Counted from the first letter of the stretch, positions 26,451 to 33,249 are shown. The stretch is 64,000 nt of DNA from Scytonema hofmannii PCC 7110 (GCF_000346485.2 NZ_KQ976356.1:70153-134152), one strand, 5' to 3'. Numbers and translations are program-made. The notes: generated by a model not told the origin, from the sequence alone.

Positions 26451-26993
26451 TCATTCTAAACGAAACCCCGCATCAACTTCTATCTCTGCCTTGGCAATTG
26501 GGTCATCCTCGTCATCATCAAAAAAACCGTCATCATCGTCTAAATCTTCCTCTTCCTCCAATTCTACTGACACTGACACTTCATTTGCTGTAGGTAATTC
26601 AACAGAATCTGATTCATTTGACCCAAAAAAAGACTCTTTTGGAGGAACCAAGTTAGCAGTTGCGAGAGATGCACTTATTGAAGGAACTCCATTATAAGGC
26701 TGAACTAGCACTACCTGGGCAAGCCCTTCCATTCCAAATGCCCGTTTTAGCTTAACTATCTCAGCTTCTAAATCCGCGATCGCATCCAAAACACACGAGC
26801 GTAGTTCTTCTTGAGGCACACCAACCTTACGTAAGTAATAGGGTTTATGCCGTAGCATAATCGCTGCCATTGCCAAGTCACTCCCTCCCTCTTCACTCTC
26901 CTTAAGATACTCCAGCACCTTACCCTCAAGTGTTGACTTTTTTCTGATCACCGTCAGCATCACTGATTCAGCTAAATCTTTCTTTCTTGGCAT
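26451..26993 (-). CDS. hypothetical protein with very acidic C-terminus
   Basis: 180 residues. The first 95 are basic and helical (MPRKKDLAESVMLTVIRKKS, later a coiled-coil-like AIADLEAEIVKLKRAFG). The last 50 are almost entirely Asp/Glu (EEEEDLDDDDGFFDDDEDD). A basic DNA-binding-type head with an acidic tail resembles ParR-like partners, and it could serve the long actin-like ATPase. It converges with the ribbon-helix-helix gene. Upstream of it lies the left copy of the CTCTTAC region. Confidence 0.65.
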   Translation of the reverse strand: MPRKKDLAESVMLTVIRKKSTLEGKVLEYLKESEEGGSDLAMAAIMLRHKPYYLRKVGVPQEELRSCVLDAIADLEAEIVKLKRAFGMEGLAQVVLVQPYNGVPSISASLATANLVPPKESFFGSNESDSVELPTANEVSVSVELEEEEDLDDDDGFFDDDEDDPIAKAEIEVDAGFRLE

Positions 26994-27076
26994 AAATCAA
27001 GGGGCAAAAAACGAGGGATTCTCAGCAAATTAAATGTAATTTAACATACTATAACCTACTGATTGGAGTTATACCA

Positions 27077-27393
27077 TACTCAACTCTTACCCAACTCCTA
27101 CTCAGTTATGACTCTACTCTCCCAAAATTAGATATTTATAATTCAATATATATTTTGAATTTATCTTTTAATTGAAATATCATTTAACAACAGAAGAATA
27201 AGGTAAGAGTTAACTCTTACTAAACTCGGAGTAACCTCCTACCCAACTCTTCCAAATCCCTGCTTGTTTGGAAATCTTGAGTTTGTCTCGAAACCCTATC
27301 TGTAACTGACTTTGAGCCATTCGCCGTCTATGACCAAGAGCTCCTTGCGCTCAGGTGTAGCCTCGTCTGGTAACAAGGTATGTCTAATAGGGT
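27077..27393. repeat. left copy of a CTCTTAC-rich region flanking the tRNA island
   Basis: TACTCAACTCTTAC at 27077 begins a 31-base block with two mismatches to 32224. ACAAGGTATGTCTAATAGGG at 27373 has two mismatches to 32518. The two blocks are 296 bases apart here and 294 in the right copy. An 18-base perfect palindrome GTAAGAGTTAACTCTTAC lies at 27203-27220. Looks like a protein-binding region such as a centromere, operator or origin. Confidence 0.65.
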
Positions 27394-27604
27394 CATTTTT
27401 ACATTCCCTAATTTCTCAAAAACTGTAGTTTATTGAGAATAGCTTTGTCGCTACACGTCTTTTTTTGTAACATAAAGATTGGCAATTGTCGTATCAAAGC
27501 GATCGCAAACAACGTCTTTGATAATCACAACACAAGAACAGATGAAACATAAGGTTGTCAGACAGCACACTTACCTACACTACTAGTAACGAGCTACTAG
27601 TAAT
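27394..27604. other. gene-free stretch before the tRNA array
   Basis: No reading frame. CTACTAGTAA occurs twice (near 27583 and 27594). Confidence 0.4.
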
Positions 27605-27627
27605 ACTCTTATAATTGTGGTAAGAGT
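27605..27627 (-). terminator. hairpin at the 3' end of the tRNA array
   Basis: ACTCTTA (27605) pairs with TAAGAGT (27621). It lies directly beyond the last tRNA in the direction of transcription but has no T-tract. It also contains the CTCTTA motif of the neighbouring region. Confidence 0.4.
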
Positions 27628-27635
27628 GCAAAAAC

Positions 27636-27719
27636 GGAAGCTAAGAGAATTGAACTCTTGACGGTGTAACCCGCAGCCGCAATCATCGGCGGTTTCCTCG
27701 TCCATGCCGGACAGCTTCC
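27636..27719 (-). tRNA. tRNA-Ser, probable anticodon TGA, atypical loop
   Basis: Seven-base acceptor GGAAGCT/AGCTTCC and a long variable arm (84 nt, class II). The stem CCGC/GCGG encloses an eight-base loop CGATGATT; TGA is read if three bases precede the anticodon. Strict T33 reading would give GAT. Confidence 0.6.
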
Positions 27720-27726
27720 ATTCAGG

Positions 27727-27802
27727 GGTGTCTGAGGAGACTTGAACTCCCTAATGACTGGTTCCACAAACCAGCGTCTCGACCACTTTGACTTCAAACA
27801 CC
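27727..27802 (-). tRNA. tRNA-His (GTG)
   Basis: Stem CTGGT/ACCAG around loop TTGTGGA; acceptor GGTGTTT/AGACACC; T-arm GGGAGTTCAAGTCTCC. Confidence 0.85.
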
Positions 27803-27807
27803 ATCAT

Positions 27808-27880
27808 GGAATCAAGGAGATTTGAACTCCTAACTTTCCGCTTGCAAGGCGGACGCTCTAGCCAGTTGAGCTATGATCCC
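27808..27880 (-). tRNA. tRNA-Ala (TGC)
   Basis: Stem TCCGC/GCGGA around loop CTTGCAA; D-arm TAGCTCAACTGGCTAGAGC; acceptor GGGATCA/TGATTCC. Confidence 0.9.
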
Positions 27881-27887
27881 ATTTGGC

Positions 27888-27958
27888 AGGAGTGAAGGGA
27901 CTTGAACCCCTACAAATCGATTTAGAAGATCGATGCCCATCCGTTAGGCGACACTCCC
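27888..27958 (-). tRNA. tRNA-Arg (TCT)
   Basis: Stem TCGAT/ATCGA around loop CTTCTAA; acceptor GGGAGTG/CACTCCT with one G-T pair. Confidence 0.88.
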
Positions 27959-27964
27959 ACAGAT

Positions 27965-28040
27965 TGGTAGCCCCGGCAGGGTTTGAACCCGCGACTTCCT
28001 CTTTGTAAGAAAGGCACTCTCCCAACTGAGTTACAGGGCT
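27965..28040 (-). tRNA. tRNA-Val (TAC), CCA encoded
   Basis: Stem CCTTT/AGAGG around loop CTTACAA; acceptor AGCCCTG/CGGGGCT followed by ACCA. Confidence 0.9.
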
Positions 28041-28046
28041 ATGAGA

Positions 28047-28116
28047 GCGGACGACGAGAGTTGAACTCGCATCTGAAGTTTGGCATACTCCAGTGTTGCC
28101 TTTACACCACATCCGC
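28047..28116 (-). tRNA. tRNA-Gly (GCC)
   Basis: Stem GGAGT/ACTTC around loop ATGCCAA; acceptor GCGGATG/CGTCCGC. Confidence 0.88.
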
Positions 28117-28126
28117 ATTTAATTAA

Positions 28127-28198
28127 GCTGGTGACAGGAGTTGAACCCGTAACCCATCGCGAACATCGGCGATTGCTCTGCCATTGAGCCACACCAGC
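28127..28198 (-). tRNA. tRNA-Thr, probable anticodon TGT, atypical loop
   Basis: Acceptor GCTGGTG/CACCAGC and the body resemble tRNA-Thr. Stem ATCGC/GCGAT encloses the eight-base loop CGATGTTC: TGT if three bases precede the anticodon. The T33 rule would give GTT (Asn). The tRNA-Ser at 27636 has the same CGA prefix. Confidence 0.6.
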
Positions 28199-28206
28199 AT
28201 TTGGTA

Positions 28207-28280
28207 GCGGAGGTAGGAGTCGAACCCACTGAACTTCGGCTTATGAGACCGTTGAGCCTTAACCGTTGCTCTATCTCCGC
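28207..28280 (-). tRNA. tRNA-Met (CAT)
   Basis: Stem CGGT/GCCG around loop CTCATAA; acceptor GCGGAGA/CCTCCGC with one mismatch, then TACCA. An isoleucine tRNA with modified CAT cannot be excluded. Confidence 0.8.
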
Positions 28281-28285
28281 AAGTA

Positions 28286-28356
28286 CCCCTGACAGGAGTC
28301 GAACCTGCAACAAACCCGGTTTAAGCGGGCTACGTCTTCCAATTGCATCACAGGGG
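28286..28356 (-). tRNA. tRNA with Leu anticodon (TAA), short variable loop
   Basis: Stem GCCCG/CGGGT around loop CTTAAAC. 71 nt with no long variable arm, unlike ordinary bacterial tRNA-Leu. Confidence 0.8.
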
Positions 28357-28363
28357 CAAAATT

Positions 28364-28438
28364 TGGTGGGCGCTACAGGAGTTGAACCTGTGTCAGCCTG
28401 ATTAAGAGTCAGGAGCATAACCGTTCTGCCAAACGCCC
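28364..28438 (-). tRNA. tRNA-Lys (CTT), CCA encoded
   Basis: Stem CCTGA/TCAGG around loop CTCTTAA; acceptor GGGCGTT/AGCGCCC followed by ACCA. Confidence 0.9.
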
Positions 28439-28445
28439 GTATTTA

Positions 28446-28490
28446 GTGGGTTGCCCAGGGGTTGAACCTGGATAAATCCGCTTAATCCTA
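28446..28490 (-). pseudogene. tRNA 3'-half remnant
   Basis: A T-arm (CCAGGTTCAACCCCTGG) and acceptor strand GCAACCC are present, but the D-arm and 5' half are missing. Confidence 0.6.
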
Positions 28491-28497
28491 AATTTAT

Positions 28498-28569
28498 GGG
28501 GTATACAGGAGTCGAACCTGTCTAAGTCGGATTAAAAGTCCGATGCACTCGCCGATATGCCAATACCCC
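28498..28569 (-). tRNA. tRNA-Lys (TTT)
   Basis: Stem TCGGA/TCCGA around loop CTTTTAA; acceptor GGGGTAT/ATACCCC. Confidence 0.9.
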
Positions 28570-28574
28570 ATACA

Positions 28575-28611
28575 CAAGACAGCTGCATATCCGCTCTGCC
28601 AACGACCCGAA
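28575..28611 (-). pseudogene. tRNA 5'-half remnant
   Basis: GGGTCGTTGGCAGAGCGGAT looks like an acceptor strand plus D-arm; nothing after the anticodon stem follows. Confidence 0.5.
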
Positions 28612-28619
28612 AATGGTCT

Positions 28620-28728
28620 GAGTGAGAGAGATTGTAGGCGTTAGCAAAGCGGTAACAAAGCTTTTGAGCAACAGCCTTCCCGCAAATACCTCTTTGTTCG
28701 AAGACCAAGCGCATTTCCACCTGCGTCT
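28620..28728 (-). pseudogene. degenerate tRNA-like sequence
   Basis: GTGAGA...TCTCAC could close an acceptor stem and CTTCGAA could be an anticodon loop (TCG), but no T-arm is present. Confidence 0.35.
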
Positions 28729-28745
28729 CACCTAGATAATTTGGT

Positions 28746-28820
28746 ACACCGGGCAGGACTTGAACCTGCTAGTAACATGCTTATCGGGCGTGCGCGTAGA
28801 CCACTTCCGCCAAGGAGTGC
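28746..28820 (-). tRNA. tRNA-like, apparent anticodon GAT (Ile), leucine-like D-arm
   Basis: D-arm GGCGGAAGTGGTCTACGCG is of leucine type. Stem CACGC/GCATG (one mismatch) encloses CCGATAA, with C instead of T at position 33. The acceptor is poorly paired. Identity uncertain, possibly non-functional. Confidence 0.5.
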
Positions 28821-28826
28821 TTAATA

Positions 28827-28898
28827 CTCCCGACAGGATTTGAACCTGCAAAAATTCCGTCCCTCAAACGGAAGCGTTTACCGATTTCGCCACGGGAG
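28827..28898 (-). tRNA. tRNA-Leu (GAG)
   Basis: Stem TCCGT/ACGGA around loop TTGAGGG; D-arm GGCGAAATCGGTAAACGC is leucine-like; short variable loop. Confidence 0.75.
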
Positions 28899-28903
28899 CA
28901 CAA

Positions 28904-29036
28904 TGCCCTCAGTGGGAGTTATTCGCGAAGCGTCTCCGTTCGCGAAGCGTCTCCGTAAGGACATAGGACATAGGAGATACCCACAAAAAAACCGCATTCT
29001 GACCACGGTATGTCTTCCAATTGCATTACAAGGGCA
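28904..29036 (-). tRNA. tRNA with Leu anticodon (CAG), interrupted in the T-loop
   Basis: Acceptor GCCCTTG/TGAGGGC, D-arm ATGCAATTGGAAGAC, anticodon loop GTCAGAA, T-stem GTGGG/CCCAC. The T-loop is 63 bases (28917-28979) instead of 7 and holds two GGAGACGCTTCGCGAA repeats. Functional status unknown. Confidence 0.7.
28917..28979. repeat. T-loop insertion with two GGAGACGCTTCGCGAA units
   Basis: On the minus strand it starts TATCTCC and ends CGCTTCGCGAATAACT; begins and ends like the insertion at 29137. Confidence 0.8.
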
Positions 29037-29038
29037 AA

Positions 29039-29115
29039 TGGTCGGGATGACAGGATTTGAACCTGCGACCTTCAGCTCCCAAAGCTGCCGCGCTACCAAG
29101 TTGCGCCACATCCCG
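29039..29115 (-). tRNA. tRNA-Pro (TGG), CCA encoded
   Basis: Stem CAGC/GCTG around loop TTTGGGA; acceptor CGGGATG/CATCCCG followed by ACCA. Confidence 0.9.
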
Positions 29116-29120
29116 ATGAT

Positions 29121-29221
29121 TGGTACTGCTGGTGGGAGTCGTTCGCGAAGCGTCTCCGGAGGAGATACCCACAATCTCTGGTTTCTAAGACCAGCACCTC
29201 TTCCAATTGGGCTACAGCAGC
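29121..29221 (-). tRNA. tRNA with Leu anticodon (TAG), interrupted in the T-loop, CCA encoded
   Basis: Acceptor GCTGCTG/CAGCAGT then ACCA; stem CTGGT/ACCAG around CTTAGAA; T-stem GTGGG/CCCAC. The T-loop is 31 bases (29137-29167). Otherwise closely related to the uninterrupted tRNA at 29228. Confidence 0.75.
29137..29167. repeat. T-loop insertion with one GGAGACGCTTCGCGAA unit
   Basis: On the minus strand TATCTCCTCCGGAGACGCTT then CGCGAACGACT; it can fold as CTCC/GGAG and CGCTTCGCG hairpins. Confidence 0.8.
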
Positions 29222-29227
29222 ATAATT

Positions 29228-29305
29228 TGGTACTCCCGGTGGGATTTGAACCCACACATAGACTGTTTTTGAGACAGCCGCCTCTTCCAGTTGGGCTACA
29301 GGAGC
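29228..29305 (-). tRNA. tRNA with Leu anticodon (CAA), CCA encoded
   Basis: Stem CTGT/ACAG around loop CTCAAAA; normal T-loop TTCAAAT within GTGGG/CCCAC; short variable loop. Confidence 0.85.
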
Positions 29306-29312
29306 ACAAGCT

Positions 29313-29383
29313 GGGAAGGAAGGATTTGAACCTTCAAACTTCGCATTCAAAGTGCGACGGCTTTGCCTGTTTGCCTACTTCCC
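29313..29383 (-). tRNA. tRNA-Gln (TTG)
   Basis: Stem TCGCA/TGCGA around loop CTTTGAA; acceptor GGGAAGT/CCTTCCC with one mismatch. Confidence 0.88.
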
Positions 29384-29392
29384 ATTGAAAAT

Positions 29393-29468
29393 TGGATGCA
29401 GGAGTTGGGGTCGAACCAACCTCTCCTTGATTCAGAGTCAAAGCGACTTGCCAATCGTCCATCCTGCA
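29393..29468 (-). tRNA. tRNA-Gln (CTG), CCA encoded
   Basis: Stem TTTGA/TCAAG around loop CTCTGAA; acceptor TGCAGGA/TCCTGCA followed by TCCA. Confidence 0.88.
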
Positions 29469-29477
29469 ATAAATGGC

Positions 29478-29548
<71 letters not shown>

Positions 29549-29558
29549 ATGTGCCAGT

Positions 29559-29630
29559 CCCCCAGATCCGGATTGAACGGATGACCTCCTGTTCTTCAAA
29601 CAAGCACTCTACCAACTGAGTTACCGGGGG
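29559..29630 (-). tRNA. tRNA-Phe (GAA)
   Basis: Stem CTTGT/ACAGG around loop TTGAAGA; acceptor CCCCCGG/CTGGGGG. Confidence 0.88.
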
Positions 29631-29637
29631 ATAAGGC

Positions 29638-29711
29638 GAGAACGGAGAGACTTGAACTCTCAATCTTCGGTTTCGTAGACCGACGTGTTCATCCAGTTAC
29701 ACCACGTTCTC
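29638..29711 (-). tRNA. tRNA-Arg (ACG)
   Basis: Stem TCGGT/ACCGA around loop CTACGAA; acceptor GAGAACG/CGTTCTC perfect. Confidence 0.9.
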
Positions 29712-29717
29712 ATAAGG

Positions 29718-29803
29718 CGGAGAGAGAGGGATTTGAACCCACAATGGACTTGCATCCACGACTGTTTAGCAAACAGCTTGCTCTGCCAATAGCAATCTCT
29801 CCG
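29718..29803 (-). tRNA. tRNA-Ser (GCT)
   Basis: 86 nt with a long variable arm (CGTGGATGCAAGTCCATTG); loop TTGCTAA; acceptor CGGAGAG/CTCTCCG. Confidence 0.9.
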
Positions 29804-29806
29804 TAA

Positions 29807-29889
29807 TGGGTCGGGCTAGAATTGAACTAGCAATGCAATCGCGGCGGTTTTACAGACCGTTGCCTACACCAAGCTTGCGAGCCAACCCA
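29807..29889 (-). tRNA. tRNA-Tyr (GTA)
   Basis: Class II, 83 nt; loop CTGTAAA; acceptor TGGGTTG/CGACCCA. Confidence 0.88.
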
Positions 29890-29896
29890 TGAGGCA

Positions 29897-29968
29897 GTGC
29901 CGACGGGAGTTGAACCCGCTTTCCATCGACTTGAAAGATCGACGGCTTTACCAATTTGCCTACGGCAC
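29897..29968 (-). tRNA. tRNA-Glu (TTC)
   Basis: Stem TCGAT/GTCGA around loop CTTTCAA; acceptor GTGCCGT/TCGGCAC with one mismatch. Confidence 0.87.
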
Positions 29969-29975
29969 CATTAAC

Positions 29976-30045
29976 GCACAGACTTGGATTTGAACCTTGA
30001 CCAAAGGTTTTGGAGACCTTAATGCTCCCGTTACACCATCTGTGC
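29976..30045 (-). tRNA. tRNA-Trp (CCA)
   Basis: Stem AAGGT/ACCTT around loop CTCCAAA; acceptor GCACAGA/TCTGTGC perfect. Confidence 0.9.
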
Positions 30046-30047
30046 AT

Positions 30048-30123
30048 TGGTCGCAGCGGCGGGAGTTGAACCCGCATTGACCAAGTTATGAGCTTGGGGC
30101 TTTAGCGATTAAACTACGCTGCA
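30048..30123 (-). tRNA. tRNA-Met (CAT), CCA encoded
   Basis: Stem CCAAG/CTTGG around loop CTCATAA. The three G-C pairs of initiator tRNA are absent, so elongator Met or modified Ile (CAT). Confidence 0.85.
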
Positions 30124-30128
30124 ATGTC

Positions 30129-30202
30129 TGGAGTCCAGGGCGAGAATTGAACTCGCACAGTCGGTTTTGCAGACCAACGCCCTACCGTTAGGCGACCTGG
30201 AC
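30129..30202 (-). tRNA. tRNA-Cys (GCA), CCA encoded
   Basis: Stem TTGGT/ACCGA around loop CTGCAAA; acceptor GTCCAGG/CCTGGAC followed by TCCA. Confidence 0.9.
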
Positions 30203-30209
30203 ACACTAC

Positions 30210-30282
30210 GAAGACGACAGGAATCGAACCTGTGACCACTTGCTTCGGAAACAAGCGCTCTTTCCGACTGAGCTACATCCTC
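30210..30282 (-). tRNA. tRNA-Arg (CCG)
   Basis: Stem CTTGT/GCAAG around loop TTCCGAA; acceptor GAGGATG/CGTCTTC with G-T pairs. Confidence 0.85.
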
Positions 30283-30285
30283 ATT

Positions 30286-30362
30286 TGGAAGCAAGGACGG
30301 GAATTGCACCCGCAACTCCCGTGCTTGAGAGGCACAACGACTTGTTATTCGTCCACAAGGCT
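30286..30362 (-). tRNA. tRNA-Glu-like (CTC), degenerate acceptor
   Basis: Stem TGTGC/GCACG around loop CTCTCAA; 3' end TCCA encoded. The acceptor strands pair badly and the T-loop starts TGCAA instead of TTCAA, so it may be decaying. Confidence 0.55.
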
Positions 30363-30366
30363 ACAC

Positions 30367-30440
30367 GGGAATGACGAGATTTGAACTCGCGACTTCCTGT
30401 TCGACAGACAGGCACTCTTGACCAACTGAGCTACATCCCC
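30367..30440 (-). tRNA. tRNA-Asp (GTC), first tRNA of the array
   Basis: Stem CCTGT/ACAGG around loop CTGTCGA; acceptor GGGGATG/CATTCCC. Confidence 0.9.
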
Positions 30441-30641
30441 AAATGTGGCAATTATTAACTTTTCAAGGTTCAGAAGTGTTAACACCATGCCTTTTGAAGA
30501 GGCTCGTGTGGTTTACTACGTTTATACTACACAATGTATTATAAAATTGTCAAGGGTGTACTACAAAGTTTTTTTGAGAAGTGAGAGGGCGCTTAGTGAT
30601 TTAATAGCTGTATTACTCTCCCTGACTAGGGTTGAAATAAA

Positions 30642-31178
30642 TTACTCGTTCTCAGCTAGGCGTTGTGTGCTCCAGAACTGTTCGGCAAATGCAACTGCTG
30701 GGTGAATTGGTGCTTTGGGTTTAGTTTTCAGTACCATTCCAACTTCATGAGGTAAGCAATTGCCCTTGGTTAAGTTGCACTTCTCACACGCAATTACCAC
30801 GTTATCCCAACTGTGCTGTCCACCCTTGGAGCGGGGAATTACGTGGTCGAGCGTTAGATGTTTGATACTACCGCAGTACTGGCAGGTGTGGTTGTCTCGC
30901 TTCAACACTTCACGACGGTTTACAGGAGGGACTTTCCAGTGCCGTTCTGGATTGCCAACCGTTAGACGAATGTGTTCAGGCACTTGTAGTACGATACTGG
31001 GAGAGCGAACTTGCCAGAGCTTGGTGCTGCTAAAATCTAACGATTCTGCTTGACCTGTGACTAACAGCACGATTGCTCGTTTAATATTAATGCGTGCAAG
31101 TGGCAAGTAGTTCTTGGAGAACACTACAACTGAATTTTGTAGTATTTGTGATTGCTGACTTGGTGGTTGAGCTTCCAT
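30642..31178 (-). CDS. HNH endonuclease upstream of the tRNA array
   Basis: 178 residues. The C-terminal half holds the zinc-bound HNH motif: CQYCGS, then LTLDHVIPRSKGG, then NVVIACEKCNLTKGN (two CxxC pairs with the DH). The N-terminal half (FSKNYLPLARINIKRAIVLL) is the usual companion domain of cyanobacterial HNH proteins. GAGGAG lies 14 bases before the ATG. The gene is on the same strand as the tRNAs, 200 bases upstream, so it may be cotranscribed. HNH genes are often found beside tRNA arrays in phages and plasmids; its target is unknown. Confidence 0.88.
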   Translation of the reverse strand: MEAQPPSQQSQILQNSVVVFSKNYLPLARINIKRAIVLLVTGQAESLDFSSTKLWQVRSPSIVLQVPEHIRLTVGNPERHWKVPPVNRREVLKRDNHTCQYCGSIKHLTLDHVIPRSKGGQHSWDNVVIACEKCNLTKGNCLPHEVGMVLKTKPKAPIHPAVAFAEQFWSTQRLAENE

Positions 31179-31195
31179 AAGTTGATTTACTCCTC

Positions 31196-31234
31196 AAAAA
31201 ATAACCCCCGCCTCTGGTGAACAAAAGCGGGGGT
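31196..31234 (-). terminator. rho-independent terminator directly upstream of the HNH gene
   Basis: On the minus strand CCCCCGC (31233-31227) pairs with GCGGGGG (31211-31205), followed by TTATTTTTT. It ends only 18 bases before the HNH start, so it either terminates the small upstream gene or acts as an attenuator for HNH and tRNAs. Confidence 0.75.
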
Positions 31235-31256
31235 CAGGTAATTGATACTTTTTGCC

Positions 31257-31475
31257 CTATATGGGTGCTAGAAAACATTTGCACCTCCCGCTCTGGATAA
31301 GTCGTTCTGGATTCAACCAACAGGCTAATGCTCCAAAAATGCCAGAACCTGCAGATTTACCGCCTAATAACCGATACGTTCCCTCAAACGCAAATAGCAC
31401 GAAAGCATCTATCCAACCCCAATCGGGTCGGCAATGTATCGCGCATTTGTTAGTTGAGGATAATCGACTTATCAT
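31257..31475 (-). CDS. possible small protein upstream of the HNH gene
   Basis: 72 residues with a central hydrophobic stretch (DAFVLFAFEGTYRLLGG...GIFGALACWL). The stop lies 23 bases before a strong terminator on the same strand, which is the main support. No Shine-Dalgarno precedes the ATG, and a plus-strand frame of similar length overlaps it. Confidence 0.35.
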   Translation of the reverse strand: MISRLSSTNKCAIHCRPDWGWIDAFVLFAFEGTYRLLGGKSAGSGIFGALACWLNPERLIQSGRCKCFLAPI

Positions 31476-32892
31476 CGAAGGTTTGTAGTATTTGTAATAA
31501 AGACTTCTCTATACTATGTTACATAGTCATACTACATTTGTCTACTTTTTCAAAAGTTCTTTTTAGTCGCGACCATTTGGTAAAACATTTCCGACTTATG
31601 AATCTCGACTCCACAAAGGTCTGCTCAGATTGCAGGAGAGCTTTATCAAAAAGCTAGCTGTTTTAAAATTCTGCATCTCACGTGCGATTATTCCTACATC
31701 TGGTAGTTGGGATAAACCATAAACCGCTCTGGTTCGTGCTCCAAAGCGGTCTGTTTCGTATAGGTGTTTCTTCTATAAAGTGGATTTGAGTCAAAAACCT
31801 CCTCAATTGGACTCGCTCAATACCAGAATCGCTCTGTTACATTGGTTCAAGAATCGAGTTGCACTCAGTTCCAATAATTATTGTGCATCATGCCAAACCT
31901 CATGACCATGTGGGGGACTCTACATTCGGAGTAGGGGTTTTGCGATATTTTGATTGACTCAAGGTCGATGCGCTTCGGTTGCTGCTCTGCGTTCGCCCCT
32001 TGGGCGGTTCCCTCTGGGAGCATCGCCTTGGAATCTGGTTGGTAAATTCGCCCTTGAAGCGATCGCTTTCCCATAGATGGTAGATGAGCACGTATTTACG
32101 GTCATGTAAATGGTTAACATGACATTAGCAATGACACTAACCTCAGTTTGCATTATAGATGAAAGATTCTCAGTACAAAAAAGTCATCTCTAATACTGAA
32201 ATCTACTGATGAGAATTACATCCTACTCAACTCTTACTCAAGTCCTACTCAGTTCTTACCCCACTTCCAAAAAACCGCAAATTGTCAACTGAAAATAAAT
32301 TTTAATTACCTATTTTAATTTAAATAAAACCCAATTATAAAAGAGTAAGGTACGAGTAAACTCCAACTCAAAACAGAAGTTAATCTCACTCTATTCTTCA
32401 CTCTACCTTTGAGAGCATCAAACTTGACAAAATCCACATAACCCTCTCACTGTCTAGATTTGCACGCTGTCTCACTAATTTTTGGTGTATTTTCCTGTAC
32501 TGTAGTCTCTTCATTAGACAAGGTATGTTCAATAGGGTTACTCTAGCTTTCCATTATTATCAATAATCTAGATTAATTGACAATCATCTGGGTCGTATTT
32601 GTCTTATGTTGTAATACAAAATTGTGTTATACCTACAACTCTGGTGAATTTTCTACGTAGGTTACATTTACAGACACAATTTTTCCATTCAAAAGCTTTG
32701 TAATAGAGAGATCGCAACAGGTACAGTATTTTTACTAGTTACATATTACTATCGTAGAAGCTATACCACGAATAGCGGCAATATTGTCCACAACTGGGAG
32801 TGCGAGTAGTGTTAAATTTCTCGGTAGTCGTGCAAGTTCTCCAGTTTAGTGCAGTAGCGATCTGCTTCCAAGAGTCCCACCAAAAATAAGGT
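31476..32892. other. long gene-free region between the HNH unit and mobC
   Basis: Holds the right copy of the CTCTTAC region (32224-32538), a GC-rich dispersed palindrome near 31990-32030 (CGCCCCTTGGGCGG), and probably oriT and the mob promoter near 32600-32890. No convincing reading frame. Confidence 0.45.
32224..32538. repeat. right copy of the CTCTTAC-rich region
   Basis: TACTCAACTCTTACTCAAG at 32224 and ACAAGGTATGTTCAATAGGG at 32518 match the left copy in sequence, order, orientation and spacing; the sequence between has diverged. Confidence 0.65.
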
Positions 32893-33249
32893 ATGGCAGA
32901 TAATCCCACCAAACGAACCAAGTCTATCAAGGTGTACGTTTTTGATGACGAGAAAATCGCTATTGAGAATAAAGCCACTGCTACGGGGGTAACCGCATCT
33001 GAGTACCTACGCTCATGTGGCTTGAGACGAGTCTTGACAACCAAACCATCTGCTGATTTGATAACCATACGTGCTACTGTAGGAACTCTCAAAAGCGAAC
33101 TGATGATGCTTAAGCACTTGGCAGTCGAGACAAATAACCAGCAAATTATTAACCAAGTGGAAATTGCGATCGCACTCGCGGATAAGACCATTGCAGCTGC
33201 CTTTAACTTGGACACCCCAAACACATCTCCCTCAACCCAAGATAAGTAA
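32893..33249 (+). CDS. MobC-type relaxosome accessory protein
   Basis: 118 residues. RTKSIKVYVFDDEKIAIENK then KATATGVTASEYLRSCGL is a ribbon-helix-helix domain of the MobC/TraJ-like kind, followed by a helical region typical of these proteins (TLKSELMMLKHLAVE). Such proteins bind oriT and help the relaxase. The gene ends 60 bases before the relaxase frame on the same strand. Confidence 0.75.
   Translation: MADNPTKRTKSIKVYVFDDEKIAIENKATATGVTASEYLRSCGLRRVLTTKPSADLITIRATVGTLKSELMMLKHLAVETNNQQIINQVEIAIALADKTIAAAFNLDTPNTSPSTQDK

Noticed and set aside
28575-28611. Split tRNA whose halves lie on both sides of tRNA-Lys
   Set aside because: The 5' half anticodon stem (GCTGT) does not pair with the 3' half (GCGGA), so the halves come from different genes.
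31252-31488. 78-residue plus-strand frame
   Set aside because: The opposite-strand frame is better supported by the terminator at 31196; the plus frame has no ribosome-binding site.
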